In this document: positions 9,332 through 18,592 of the stretch, piece after piece | How the letters are laid out: each line of letters opens with the position of its first letter | Numbering within the stretch: the stretch's first letter is position 1 | From: Myxococcales bacterium | Lineage (GTDB): Bacteria > Myxococcota_A > Bradymonadia > Bradymonadales > Bradymonadaceae | Length of the DNA: 64,000 nt | Reading direction: 5' to 3' | NCBI GenBank assembly: GCA_007120035.1 | Contig: SKON01000013.1 | Location: 56,008-120,007, forward strand | Program-made: the position numbers and the translations under genes | Notes under the pieces: generated by a model | What the model saw: the letters and a program-made list of their open reading frames with translations, nothing else | What the model was told of the DNA's origin: nothing | Database searches by the model: none

Positions 9332-9521
9332 ATGTCATCCCCCGCGATTCCTCGCCACCGACTCCATCGACGAGCTCACCGAGACCCATCGGCAGCTCAA
9401 AACTCGCCTGCAGGAGCTCGGCAAGCACCGCCATCTCTCTCCCGAAGAGCGCTTCGAGGTTCAGATCATCAAGAAGCGAAAGCTCGCGCTCAAAGACCGG
9501 ATCTCCGAACTTCAGTCCTGA
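9332..9521 (+). CDS. DUF465 (YdcH-like) small coiled-coil protein, apparent frameshift
   Basis: A strong Shine-Dalgarno (GGAGGTCACC) precedes the ATG at 9332, but the DUF465-like sequence is in another frame: about 9345-9521 encodes FLATDSIDELTETHRQ and on to LSPEERFEV and KKRKLALKDRI. The span is 190 bp; dropping one base gives exactly 63 codons. A run of five C at about 9339-9343 is the likely site. With four C the protein would begin MSSPRFLATDSID, a normal DUF465 start of 62 residues. A sequencing error or a recent frameshift is likely. DUF465 proteins are short helical hairpins of unknown role. The 3' end overlaps the convergent YihY gene by 10 bp. Confidence 0.6.
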
Positions 9522-10828
9522 TCCGTCGAGCTCCCTCCAACCAGACTCGACCCCGTTCGATCCCGAAAGAACTCCTGGGAGTGCTCGAAGTAAGCATCCA
9601 TGAGCCCTTGGAGCGCCGAGCCTGGCTCTGCCCTCGGCGGTTTCCAAAACACCCGGTGGACCTCCTCGAGATCGATCTTCTCCCCGGGACTCGCCGGCAG
9701 ATAACCACCGCCCTCGGCGCGCAGTAGCACGCCCTCGCTCATGAGCCCGGCGACTAACTCCTCGACGGCCCCTTGTGGCAGCCCCGTCGAGACCGCCAGC
9801 GCATCCACCCCCACGGGCCCCTCGGCGTCTTCGAAGGACGCCAACACCCGGGCCAGCACAGACATCACGACCATGACGTCCGGCGACACGTCCAGTCCCG
9901 CCCGACGCCGCAGCTTCCGGGCCTCCTCCTTCATCAAGGACGACAGGTTCTGGAAGGAGAACGAGAGCTCCGCCCCGATCAGCACCACAAGCCACACGAT
10001 GTACATCCAGAGCAGCCCGATCGGGATCAACGCCAACGTCCCGTACACCCGGTCGTAGGTCTGCATCAGCAGCTGGGACACATAGAGGTTGAACCCCCAC
10101 TTAGCGATCTCGAAGACCACCGCCGAGAACGCCGCCCCCACAAGAGCCGCCAACCAACTCACGTTGGCGTTGGGAACGATCTTGTACAAGAGCACGAACG
10201 CCGTCAGGGCATAGAGCAGGGGCAGCAGAGTCCCCACAAAAGAGACGTCCAACCCCAGGCGGGCCAGATAGATCTGGGCGCTCGCCGTCTGCACCACAGA
10301 GAGCGCCAACAACACGGGCCCGAAGCTGATCACCGCATAGAAGGTGAGCATCTTCATCATCACCGACCGATCATGGGCCCCTCGCCAGATCCGGGTCATC
10401 GTGTGCTCGATGGCGTTGAATAACACCAGACCGATCACCAGCAATGAGATCGCCCCGATCCCCCCCACGGCTCCGGCACTGGCCGTCGCCGCCTCCTCCA
10501 GATAGGTCGCCACCCCCGACGCGGCGTCGGGGAAGAGCTGCTGAATCGTCTCGTAGAGACCGGACTGCACGTCCAGGAGCCCGAAGGCCGTCATCAACGA
10601 CGCGGCCACGCTCAACAAGGGGACCACCGCCAGGACCGTGAAGAACGCCAGGCCCGCAGCCATCAGGGGCCCCCGATCTCGGATCACCTCCCGCGTGGTC
10701 AGGAAGGCCAGTGCCAGTACCCCGTGACTCAACTTCTCCTTGCGGGTGCGGTCCTCCCAGGGCCTCTCAAAGAACTCGGCCACCACCTGCTTGATGGCCA
10801 CGATCTTTTCTTCGAGGGCGGGATTCAT
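9512..10828 (-). CDS. YihY/BrkB family inner-membrane protein
   Basis: This is a 438-residue protein. About six hydrophobic segments lie between residues ~45 and 290, with YihY/BrkB features: MAAGLAFFTVLAVVPLL near the start, the run FNAIEHTMTRIW, and the YVIWLVVLIGAELSF-like end of the membrane domain. A cytosolic tail of ~130 residues resembles a winged-helix module (VDALAVSTGLPQGAVEELV). The family was once called RNase BN but is now seen as an integral membrane family, with some members proposed as transporters. Function here is unassigned. The ATG at 10828 follows GGAGTACATGA. Confidence 0.85.
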   Translation of the reverse strand: MNPALEEKIVAIKQVVAEFFERPWEDRTRKEKLSHGVLALAFLTTREVIRDRGPLMAAGLAFFTVLAVVPLLSVAASLMTAFGLLDVQSGLYETIQQLFPDAASGVATYLEEAATASAGAVGGIGAISLLVIGLVLFNAIEHTMTRIWRGAHDRSVMMKMLTFYAVISFGPVLLALSVVQTASAQIYLARLGLDVSFVGTLLPLLYALTAFVLLYKIVPNANVSWLAALVGAAFSAVVFEIAKWGFNLYVSQLLMQTYDRVYGTLALIPIGLLWMYIVWLVVLIGAELSFSFQNLSSLMKEEARKLRRRAGLDVSPDVMVVMSVLARVLASFEDAEGPVGVDALAVSTGLPQGAVEELVAGLMSEGVLLRAEGGGYLPASPGEKIDLEEVHRVFWKPPRAEPGSALQGLMDAYFEHSQEFFRDRTGSSLVGGSSTDQD

Positions 10829-11083
10829 TCATGTACTCCAGAGGGCGTCATCGGAGGACATCATAATCGTATTCGGGGATCCCTCAACTTCTCGGGCTCC
10901 CATGAGATCGATTCGCGACCCGCCGGGGATGAAATCGCCCCCCGATTTATGTTATCCTTTCTGGTAGCGGAGTTTCCCTCAACCGAGCACCCGAAAAACT
11001 CGCCATCCCCATGGCGGGCTATTACGTTCGAGAGTGGAACCCGCGGATCCGTGGGCGAGAAACACGAACCGGAGGCCCCGATC
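10829..11083. other. Divergent intergenic region between yihY-like and lytic transglycosylase genes
   Basis: This 255-bp spacer separates divergent genes and must carry promoters for both. A TTATGTTATCCT-like -10 box lies near 10947-10958 on the plus strand. A small hairpin (GCCAT/ATGGC) is near 11003-11016. I see no clear -35 box and no RNA gene. Confidence 0.35.
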
Positions 11084-14000
11084 ATGAGAGCACGCTTGGC
11101 AGGATGGACCGCTGCGGGATTTCTGTCCTGCGCCGCCACGGTGGCGCTGGTCCTACCCCTGGTGACCCCGGGGATGCCCGCCCCTCAGGCGGGGCTCCCC
11201 GCCGCTGACCTGGGAGCCCTGGAGGCCCCTACGGCCTCCCTTGTGGCCCTGGCCCGGGCTCAGATCCACGCCTCCACACAAGCGGCCACCACGGCCAGCC
11301 AGTGCGCCCTCGGGGCTGAAGGTCTAGAACGGGCCAGACAGCTTCACTACTACCAGCGACTGGACGAGACCGACGCCCTCCTGGCCACTCTCCTCGATCA
11401 AGAGTGCCTCGAGGAGGTCTCGGAGCGCGATCTCGCCCGGTTCCACCACGCCTACCTGCTCTCCCTCCAGGAGCGCCACGAAGACGCCCTTCAACGCCTC
11501 GACGCCATCGAGGGCGAGATCCCCGTCGAGGACTACGCCAACTGGATTCGCGGAAACTCCCTGGCCGCCATCGATCGCCACGACGACGCCGCCGAGGCCT
11601 TCGCGGCGATCTACGACCAGGAGACCAGCCCCCTTCACTGGCGAGCTCACGCCCGAAGGGCCCGGGCCCTGGTGCAGGCCGAGCGGTGGGAGGAGGCCCT
11701 CCCCCTCCTGCAGGAGAACGCCCGGACCTTCCCCGACTATCCTCGACGCCATCGGGTCCTCCACGAGATCGGCATCACTCTGGAAGCCCTGGAGCGCCCC
11801 GGCGAAGCCGCCGCCGCCCACCAGCTCGCCCACTTCGAATTCCCCTACAAGCGCGAGGGCCAGGCTTCCCTCGATCGACTCCGCCAACTCTCGGCCGATG
11901 GCCACGAGCCCCCACCGATCTCACCGCAGCGACGGTTCGACAAGTACCGCCAGTTGAGCGTCGATAAGTTCTGGCCCCTGGCCCACGATCTCCTCACGGA
12001 GCTTCGAGACGACGTGGCCACCCCCGAGGGCAACTCCGAGCTGGAGAACCGAATCCTCCAGCAGCTCGCCATGAATGCATACAACAGCCACGACTTCGAG
12101 CTGGCCTCGGACTACTTCGAACAGGCCCGGGAGATCTTCGAGGCCGGTCATCGCCGGGGATTTGGCGAACGCACCCTCTATCGGTTTCACAGCTTCGCCC
12201 TGGCCCGCCAGGGTCGCCACGACGAGGCCATCGCCGCCCTCGAATACTTCCACCGAAACTCCCCACGTCGCACCCGCCTGCAAGAGATCGCCTACCACCA
12301 CGAGCGCCACGGCGAGTACGAGCAGGCGTTCCAACTCTACGACTCCTACTTCACGGCGGCTCAGAAACGGGGCTGGCACTACTCCTACCTCCTCTACAAG
12401 ACCGGCCGCTTCGAAGATGCCTACAATAACCTCCGGGCTCTGGCTTCTCGCTCCCGCGGGGAGACCCGGGCAAAGTACCTCTACTGGGCCGCTCGCTCCC
12501 TGGAGCGCGCCGGGAACCACGATGAAGCCTATGATCTCTTCCGGGAACTCCAGACCACCAACCGCAACAGCTACTACGGCATTCAGGCCAGCAACCGGAT
12601 CCTCGACCTCCACCAGCGCCTCTCCATGGACGGCCTTCAGCTCGTGGAGACCGATCTCCTCACCGACGACGCCCTCCGAGCCTTCGAACCCACCGCCGCC
12701 CTCTCCGAGAGCCCTCCCTCCGACGGCGACCCCCGGGCTCAGCCCGTGCAGCCCGTCGACGAGACCTCGGTTCCCACGCTCGCCAGCCTGACCGTGGAGG
12801 ACCTCCAACGGTTCTGCGAAGGTGATGATGCCTGCGTTCAGCGGTGGCGGTTCATCGCCGAACCCGAGGAGGGCTTCGCGCAGGCCGTGCTCCGCCCCTT
12901 CAGCGACCAGGCGCTTCGGTTCGCCTACCCCGCCTATCAAGACGACCACGATGACGTCCCCGTCGCCGGCCTCGACCGCCCCGACGGCCCTCAGGCCCGG
13001 ATCCCCCGCGCCGGTGTCCATTTCCCTGAGAACAACGTCCCGCCGATCAACTACACCACGGACGCCCGCATCTACTGGGATGGTCGCCGCAACTCCGACC
13101 TGGCTTTCGTCAACTTCGAACGCGGCGAGATGATCGGTCCTGTCCCCAGGCGATGGACCGCCTACGATGACGAGACCCACATCGGCGGCCTCCAAGAGGC
13201 CGTAGACCTCGCCGGCGATCTCTTCCCCAGCCTCGAGCGCTCCCAGTGGCTCTACATGGCCAACTGGAACACCGAGGCGCGACGGGTGATCCGAGACGTC
13301 TCCCTGGAGTTCCGAGCCCTCTCCTCTCGCTCTCGAGCCGCTCGCTCCCCTCATGAGCTCCCCCATCGACGATGGGCCTACTTCATCGACAACCGTCGAC
13401 GCGCCCAACGGGCCGAGCTCTGGGGAATGTCCAGCGACGAGCGTCGCTTCCCGGTCCCCGAAGACCGCGCCGGCCGAGAGGCTCTCCTGGCCAGACAGCA
13501 ACAGATCTTCGACCACCGTCGCGAGATCGAACCCATCCTGGTCCACGCTCTCCAGGAGGTCGGCGACTACCACCTGGTCCGCCGACACGCCCTTGGGAAC
13601 ACCTGGTGGCTCCGCCAGGGCCCCACCGGCGACGCCCGCCGGTTCTGGGCCATGGCCTACCCTCGTGCCTTCCCCGAGAAGGTCATCCCCCTGGCCCAAG
13701 AACACAACATCAACCCCTACATGATCTGGGCGCTGATGCTCGTGGAGAGCTCCTTCAACCCCGACTCCCTGAGCATCGCCAACGCCAAAGGCCTCCTCCA
13801 GGTGATCCCCCGCACGGGCCTGAAGATCGCCGCCCTCTTCGGCAGCGAGGACTTCGGCCCCTTCGACCTCCTCGAAGAGGATCACTCCATCGAGCAGGGC
13901 ATCTTCTACTTCAGCCGCCTGGTCCAGAAATTCCACGGCCAGGAGCTCCTGGCCTTCGCCGGCTACAACGGCGGTCCTCACCGGGTCGGTGGGTGGCTCG

Positions 14001-14188
14001 ACAACCGGGGCCACCAGATCCCCCTGGACGAGTTCATCGAGGAGATCCCCTTCAACGAGTCACGGGAGTACGCAAAGAAAGTCCTCCGGTTTCTCCACAT
14101 CTATCTGCGCATCTACGAGGGCTTCGACGACGGCATCTACGTCGGGCAGAACGTCCGCCGCGACTACCTTGAGCAGCCCGACTTCTGA
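11084..14188 (+). CDS. Soluble lytic murein transglycosylase (GH23) with TPR repeats
   Basis: This is a 1034-residue protein. The ATG at 11084 is preceded by CGGAGG and gives a signal peptide (MRARLAGWTAAGFLSC...). Residues about 70-560 are TPR-like helices, including repeats like ARQGRHDEAIAALEYFH. A linker region of ~300 residues follows. The GH23 SLT domain is at the C-terminus: the catalytic glutamate is E888 (MLVESSFNP), followed by AKGLLQVIP and the AGYNGGP signature. It would cleave the MurNAc-GlcNAc bond of peptidoglycan with 1,6-anhydro product. At over 1000 residues it is longer than E. coli Slt (about 650), mostly through extra TPR and linker sequence. The TPR part may bring it to a cell-wall complex. 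Confidence 0.9.
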   Translation: MRARLAGWTAAGFLSCAATVALVLPLVTPGMPAPQAGLPAADLGALEAPTASLVALARAQIHASTQAATTASQCALGAEGLERARQLHYYQRLDETDALLATLLDQECLEEVSERDLARFHHAYLLSLQERHEDALQRLDAIEGEIPVEDYANWIRGNSLAAIDRHDDAAEAFAAIYDQETSPLHWRAHARRARALVQAERWEEALPLLQENARTFPDYPRRHRVLHEIGITLEALERPGEAAAAHQLAHFEFPYKREGQASLDRLRQLSADGHEPPPISPQRRFDKYRQLSVDKFWPLAHDLLTELRDDVATPEGNSELENRILQQLAMNAYNSHDFELASDYFEQAREIFEAGHRRGFGERTLYRFHSFALARQGRHDEAIAALEYFHRNSPRRTRLQEIAYHHERHGEYEQAFQLYDSYFTAAQKRGWHYSYLLYKTGRFEDAYNNLRALASRSRGETRAKYLYWAARSLERAGNHDEAYDLFRELQTTNRNSYYGIQASNRILDLHQRLSMDGLQLVETDLLTDDALRAFEPTAALSESPPSDGDPRAQPVQPVDETSVPTLASLTVEDLQRFCEGDDACVQRWRFIAEPEEGFAQAVLRPFSDQALRFAYPAYQDDHDDVPVAGLDRPDGPQARIPRAGVHFPENNVPPINYTTDARIYWDGRRNSDLAFVNFERGEMIGPVPRRWTAYDDETHIGGLQEAVDLAGDLFPSLERSQWLYMANWNTEARRVIRDVSLEFRALSSRSRAARSPHELPHRRWAYFIDNRRRAQRAELWGMSSDERRFPVPEDRAGREALLARQQQIFDHRREIEPILVHALQEVGDYHLVRRHALGNTWWLRQGPTGDARRFWAMAYPRAFPEKVIPLAQEHNINPYMIWALMLVESSFNPDSLSIANAKGLLQVIPRTGLKIAALFGSEDFGPFDLLEEDHSIEQGIFYFSRLVQKFHGQELLAFAGYNGGPHRVGGWLDNRGHQIPLDEFIEEIPFNESREYAKKVLRFLHIYLRIYEGFDDGIYVGQNVRRDYLEQPDF

Positions 14189-14240
14189 GCTCAGGTCTCC
14201 CGCGCTCCTCTTGGGCTACGATTAAAGATCGTACATTTTG

Positions 14241-14268
14241 TTTGAATACATCGTGAAGTTTATTCAAA
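14241..14268. promoter_or_regulatory. Inverted repeat in AT-rich promoter region
   Basis: TTTGAATA (14241-14248) and TATTCAAA (14261-14268) form a perfect 8-bp inverted repeat with a 12-bp spacer. It lies in a markedly AT-rich stretch about 75-100 bp upstream of the lipoprotein gene. Operator or promoter elements are possible. No regulator can be named. Confidence 0.4.
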
Positions 14269-14343
14269 TTTTATCTCCTTTCGGCGGTCGCTAGTGTCTT
14301 CTCCATGGACCGATGGTGCCAACCGAACACGGAGATGCGTGCG

Positions 14344-16074
14344 ATGCGAAAGAACAACGATCTGAAAGTGGCGAGCGTGCTGGCCAGCGTGCTGCTAGTG
14401 GGCTGCGGAGGCTGGGAGGGACCCAGCGGTGAGTCAACAAACAGTCCAGGCAGCCCCGAGTGGGAGGTCGCTGAAAATCAGGCCGAGCCAGGGGAGCAAC
14501 ACGGACCGGGAGAGCAGCCCGGACCGGCAGAGCAACCCGGGCCTGGTGAGCAACCTGGGCCTTTTGAGCCTGGTGGCGAGGCGCTCTACTCGAGCCTCTG
14601 TATGCCACGAGCGAACCCCTCGAACGTACGAGTGCTGGAGCTAAGCGATGACCTCCTGGAGAACTGCGGCCCTCCTGGAGAGACCGTCGAGCTCGACGGG
14701 GAAGACCTCTTGACGTGCTCCCCGGACGAAGTGGTCTGGGACACCCGCTCCACCGTTCACGGGCGACTCATCCGGTGGACCCTCGACGGAGACCGAATCC
14801 AAGAGGTCACGGTGAAGAGGCCCATTCAATACTCCCCCGATGAATTCGTGAGCACCTGGTATTTCGATGACCAGGAGCAAATGGTGGAGTACACCAGCGG
14901 GAGTACCTCCGGAGGGGTCGAGACCTACCAGGTACTTCAGACCTTCGAGGGAGAACACCTCGTGCTTCGCCGCCAGTACAGGGGAGCCTCCGTGTCCGAG
15001 ATCCACTGGGAGTACGAGGACGACCGACTGGTGCGAGCCATGGCCGGCGCGCCCGAGGATCCAAGTTGGGAGGTCGAGTACCGGTACGAGAGCGGACAGC
15101 CCGTGGAAATCGAGCGCAGGTTCCACGGCGACCTCCGCCAGCGGCAGTCCTGGCAATGGGATCAGGACGGACGTTTGCTCTCCCGGTCGAACTGGGTGAA
15201 CGCCACCGAGAACATCCGAACCGGGATCGACACCTACGAGTCCCTGCAGCTCGACGTGTGGTACGCAGGCTATGGACCAGACCCCTTCGAGGGCTCTCTC
15301 TTCGTCGCCGATCACGAGCGGGAATGTATGCAACCGCCTGTGACCGTGAGTCACGGGTATCCCATGGATGAGAACGCCTACCACATCGGCTGGCCCGGCC
15401 AGATCCACAGCGACCACTTCACGATCGCTTTCGTGTATCAAGGCCGCGGAATGTACTACACCTCCGGGATCGAGCAGTGGTTTGGCCACGATGGGGCCGG
15501 CTTCATCTGGCCCGGGGCGATGTGGGTCAACGGTGTCTTCGAGACCACGCTGGACTACGATTCGGCACAACGGATGGTCTCCGAGGAGGTCCACTTTGAG
15601 AGCGCCGGAGAGATCTACTATGTGGATGACCACTTCTCGATGCTGCGAGCCCGGACCTTCTCAGGACAGCAACTGGTCGAAGATTGGGTGAGGCTCTCCC
15701 CGGGAGAAGATGAATACGAGCGCTCCATATTCTTCGAGCACGACTCCCACGGACGGCTTGTGGTCCGCGAGTTGGTCGATGACGACGAGGTGTTCAGCCG
15801 ACAAGAGTGGACGTTTGACGACGAGGGACGGGCCACAGAACTGGCGGTCCGAGTCACGGACGCACGAGATCAGCAGATTCCCAGGCTGGGCCGTCCGGTC
15901 CTCCTTCCCGAGGGAACCTTGCAGACCCGGGGATGGTTCTCCCGGCTCTTCGGCCCCTCGGGGCTTCTGAAAGAGAAGACTGCCATCCTGCTCTACGGCG
16001 ACACCGAGCACGAGTGGGGCCGACGGTTTCACTACGATGAAGACGGAGAGCTGATCGAAACTGAGTCCTTCTGA
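14344..16074 (+). CDS. RHS/YD-like lipoprotein with proline-rich repeats
   Basis: This is a 576-residue protein. I start it at the ATG at 14344, 9 nt after a GGAG, which gives a signal peptide with a lipobox (VLLVGC). A linker of GEQPGP-type repeats (residues ~45-75) follows. The rest is a series of beta-rich units with Trp/Tyr-Asp and DGRL motifs (WEYEDDRLVRA, WQWDQDGRLLSR, FDDEGRATELA, FHYDEDGELIE), like the YD repeats of RHS proteins but without a toxin tip. It is probably an outer-membrane-anchored surface protein. A truncated paralogue of its C-terminus lies at 8725-8910. Confidence 0.65.
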   Translation: MRKNNDLKVASVLASVLLVGCGGWEGPSGESTNSPGSPEWEVAENQAEPGEQHGPGEQPGPAEQPGPGEQPGPFEPGGEALYSSLCMPRANPSNVRVLELSDDLLENCGPPGETVELDGEDLLTCSPDEVVWDTRSTVHGRLIRWTLDGDRIQEVTVKRPIQYSPDEFVSTWYFDDQEQMVEYTSGSTSGGVETYQVLQTFEGEHLVLRRQYRGASVSEIHWEYEDDRLVRAMAGAPEDPSWEVEYRYESGQPVEIERRFHGDLRQRQSWQWDQDGRLLSRSNWVNATENIRTGIDTYESLQLDVWYAGYGPDPFEGSLFVADHERECMQPPVTVSHGYPMDENAYHIGWPGQIHSDHFTIAFVYQGRGMYYTSGIEQWFGHDGAGFIWPGAMWVNGVFETTLDYDSAQRMVSEEVHFESAGEIYYVDDHFSMLRARTFSGQQLVEDWVRLSPGEDEYERSIFFEHDSHGRLVVRELVDDDEVFSRQEWTFDDEGRATELAVRVTDARDQQIPRLGRPVLLPEGTLQTRGWFSRLFGPSGLLKEKTAILLYGDTEHEWGRRFHYDEDGELIETESF

Positions 16075-16089
16075 CCCGCCGGAAGTGAT

Positions 16090-16151
16090 CGGTGCCTGAG
16101 TTCAGATCTGGTAGACCGGGCAGAAGTTCTCCAGCATCAACTCAGGCACCG
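16090..16151. repeat. Perfect 13-bp inverted repeat between convergent genes
   Basis: CGGTGCCTGAGTT (16090-16102) and AACTCAGGCACCG (16139-16151) are exact reverse complements 36 nt apart. The right half lies inside the last codons of the Rrf2 gene. The long loop and lack of a T-run make a classical terminator uncertain. Confidence 0.5.
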
Positions 16152-16551
16152 AGTCGGCGATGGACTGGATCGTAAACCGCTCCAGGATCCGGATCGTCGC
16201 CTCTCGGATCTCTTCCCACACAGGCCGGAACGCCTCCTGTCGATCCGTGACCTCCTCGCCGGCCACCCGATCTTCGTAGGCCACGGGCGCCACGGGGCCC
16301 TCGAGATGGCGGATCACGCTCAAGAGCGTGATCTCGCTGGCGGGCTTTCGGAGCAAGTATCCGCCATTGGCGCCCCGCTTGCTGATCACAAAGCCCCCTC
16401 GTTTCAGATCCGCCATGATCCCTTCCAAAAACTTCCCGGGCAGGTCTTCCTCGTCGGCGATACTCTGAATCGTCATCGGCTGGTCCGTTCGAGCCCCCGC
16501 CAGGGTCACCAGGGCTCTCAAGCCGTACATCGTTCGGGCGCTGATCTGCAT
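16102..16551 (-). CDS. Rrf2-family transcriptional regulator
   Basis: This is a 149-residue protein. It begins MQISARTMYGLRAL, a typical Rrf2 start, with a winged helix-turn-helix (IQSIADEEDLPGKFLEGIMADL) and the wing GGYLLRKP. Rrf2 members such as IscR, NsrR and RirA bind an Fe-S cluster through three cysteines near residues 90-110. None is seen here; the only Cys is five residues from the end. It is therefore closer to cluster-free members such as CymR. It binds DNA as a dimer and may control its own gene or the adjacent DUF368 gene (inference). GAAGGAAGACC precedes the ATG. Confidence 0.85.
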   Translation of the reverse strand: MQISARTMYGLRALVTLAGARTDQPMTIQSIADEEDLPGKFLEGIMADLKRGGFVISKRGANGGYLLRKPASEITLLSVIRHLEGPVAPVAYEDRVAGEEVTDRQEAFRPVWEEIREATIRILERFTIQSIADSVPELMLENFCPVYQI

Positions 16552-16626
16552 GGTCTTCCTTCTCTTGGTCCGCTCATGGGCCAGGGGCCATGGTCCCTCA
16601 CAGTGTCGAGGAACTCCGGCCAGGGA

Positions 16627-17871
16627 TCAATGGCTCTGGCCTTCTTTCAACCTCGCCACAGCGCGCTCCCTTCCCAACCGGGACAAGAGGATCACTAAGC
16701 CCCCCCCGGTCACGGCGGCCACCACGACAGCGACGGTCAAACCATCGATCGCGGCGGGCATCACGTTGACGACTCGCCCATCCTGCATCGCCCGAAACGG
16801 CCAGATGCCCCTCAAGCACCCCAGCATCAGGCCCACCAGAGCCCCCAACGTCGCCGCCGGGTACCGGCGAAGCAAGAAGCTCATCACTCGGGCAAAGCTC
16901 AAGATCCCGATCGCCGCCCCGGTCATGAAGAGCGCTACGTACACCGCCGGCCACATGGGCAACGTGAACCCCAAGAGCCCGGTGATCACCGCCTTCAGCG
17001 CGTTCAACAGAAAGAAATAGGCCCCCATGATCAAGAGCAGATAGGATCCGCTGATCCCGGGCAGGATCATCGCGCAGATGGCGATCATCCCCGCCAGGAA
17101 AACAAACCACAGGGCCGGCCGCGGAATCTGCACCGGCGTCCCCGCCGGGATCACCAGATCTTCGTAGAGCTTCTCCCGCTCCCGCAGAGCCTCGCGATCG
17201 GCCACGGCCTCCGGATCGGGGGCCTGCAGGTTCAGAGCCGCCGCCTCCTCCCGAAGCACCTGCCGGAGCTCCTCGTTCTCGGCGGCCCAGTACACCGCCT
17301 CCCCCGGCCAGGCGCTGGGTCCGCGTCGGCTCAAGTCCTTCAGGGTCTCCCCCTCCTGGGCCTCGATCACGGACCACTCCACATAGCCCTCGTACATCCG
17401 ATGCGGTGCCGTCGCGATCCACCCCACCCCGGCCCCCAGCACCCCCATGGTCACCACGATGGTCACCGTCTTTCGGCCCCGCTTGGGTACCATCCGCAAC
17501 GGCACCCCCACGCTGGCCAGGATCAACCCAAAGAAGAGCGCTCGCATCACCTCGGGGTACCGCTCCAGGAGCGTGGGGATCACCATGGAGCCGGCGCCGA
17601 TGGCCATGGCGATCCCAGCTCCCAGGAGGATCAAGAACCCCAGGTTCATCTCCTCGAAGGACCGCAGGACCGCTCGTCCGGCCTCTCGATCAAACCCCTG
17701 GCGAATCCAGGCCACCACCAGCGGCAGCCATCGCAGGTGAAGCCCCTTGATGGTGTTGACCAACTCCGCATAGATCCCCAGAATCAACGCCAACGTGCCG
17801 CCGCTCACCCCGGGGATGATGTCGGCGACGCCCATGCAGACGCCTTTCAGGAAGAGCAGCACTCTCTCCAT
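16627..17871 (-). CDS. DUF368 membrane protein (PopT-type undecaprenyl-phosphate transporter)
   Basis: This is a 414-residue polytopic protein. Both halves carry the DUF368 signature: IIPGVSGGTLALILGIY near residue 20 and ILPGISGSYLLLIMGAY near residue 265. DUF368 proteins (PopT) recycle undecaprenyl phosphate to the cytosolic side for cell-wall synthesis. Between the two halves is an unusual hydrophilic insert of ~95 residues, rich in Glu (for example NEELRQVLREEAAALNLQ), probably a periplasmic loop. It is upstream of and co-oriented with the Rrf2 gene. Confidence 0.9.
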   Translation of the reverse strand: MERVLLFLKGVCMGVADIIPGVSGGTLALILGIYAELVNTIKGLHLRWLPLVVAWIRQGFDREAGRAVLRSFEEMNLGFLILLGAGIAMAIGAGSMVIPTLLERYPEVMRALFFGLILASVGVPLRMVPKRGRKTVTIVVTMGVLGAGVGWIATAPHRMYEGYVEWSVIEAQEGETLKDLSRRGPSAWPGEAVYWAAENEELRQVLREEAAALNLQAPDPEAVADREALREREKLYEDLVIPAGTPVQIPRPALWFVFLAGMIAICAMILPGISGSYLLLIMGAYFFLLNALKAVITGLLGFTLPMWPAVYVALFMTGAAIGILSFARVMSFLLRRYPAATLGALVGLMLGCLRGIWPFRAMQDGRVVNVMPAAIDGLTVAVVVAAVTGGGLVILLSRLGRERAVARLKEGQSH

Positions 17872-17883
17872 AGGGTTTCCTCA

Positions 17884-18573
17884 ATGCCACAATCTTTTCC
17901 ACCCTCCATCGGCGACGACTATCCCGAGTACGTCGACGATGAGTGCGGCTACCAGTATCACGCGTTTGAGGTAATTTCAGCCTCCGAGTTGGCCCGCCAT
18001 GAAGCGATCCGAAGGGCTCCCGACCCCGAGGCCCTCCAGGCCTTGGCCGACGACCTCCCAGACGGCGACGACCTCTGCCGGTGGGCCGTCGCTCGCCGGC
18101 ACCTCCACTTCGGCGACCAGGAGCAATACTTTCACTGGCTCGATCAAGTGATCCAGGATCCCCGTGAACATCCGGCCCTCCTCTACCAGGAGATCTTCGC
18201 CGACGCCGCCCGCCGCCGGGCCGCCACCGACGGCACCGACGCCGCCCAGCCCTACCGCGACGCCCTGGAGACCGCCTTCCCCGAGATGGCCAAGGCCCTT
18301 CCCTGGTTGGATGCCCGCCTCCTCCTGGAAGCTCGACACTTTGAAGAGGCCCACCAGGCCTACGAGACCCTCCTCGACGACGATGAGATCCCCGACGAAG
18401 TCGTTGTAGAGTGCTGCCTCGAGATCGCAGAAGACCTCCTGAAGGCCGACGACCTGGAGCGAGCCATCCACTGGAGAGATCGGGCCCGGACCCTGGCAGA
18501 GTCCATCGACTACGACGCTGCACTGGTCGACCTCGAGCTCCTCCCCTTCCCAGCAGACACTGACGACCCGTAG
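17884..18573 (+). CDS. Acidic TPR-like protein, function unknown
   Basis: This is a 229-residue acidic soluble protein (pI clearly low by composition) with no signal peptide. The middle and end have TPR-like helix pairs (LDARLLLEARHFEEAHQAYETL; LKADDLERAIHWRDRART). It starts 12 bp from the divergent DUF368 gene, so the promoter must be in that gap or in the DUF368 5' end. No family was recognised. Protein binding is the likely role. Confidence 0.6.
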   Translation: MPQSFPPSIGDDYPEYVDDECGYQYHAFEVISASELARHEAIRRAPDPEALQALADDLPDGDDLCRWAVARRHLHFGDQEQYFHWLDQVIQDPREHPALLYQEIFADAARRRAATDGTDAAQPYRDALETAFPEMAKALPWLDARLLLEARHFEEAHQAYETLLDDDEIPDEVVVECCLEIAEDLLKADDLERAIHWRDRARTLAESIDYDAALVDLELLPFPADTDDP

Positions 18574-18592
18574 ACGGGATGGTAGCGGCGTT

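Noticed and set aside
9512..10100. A long minus-strand frame inside the YihY gene
   Set aside because: It is a shadow of the YihY frame; its composition is Gly/Arg/Ala rich with no domain.
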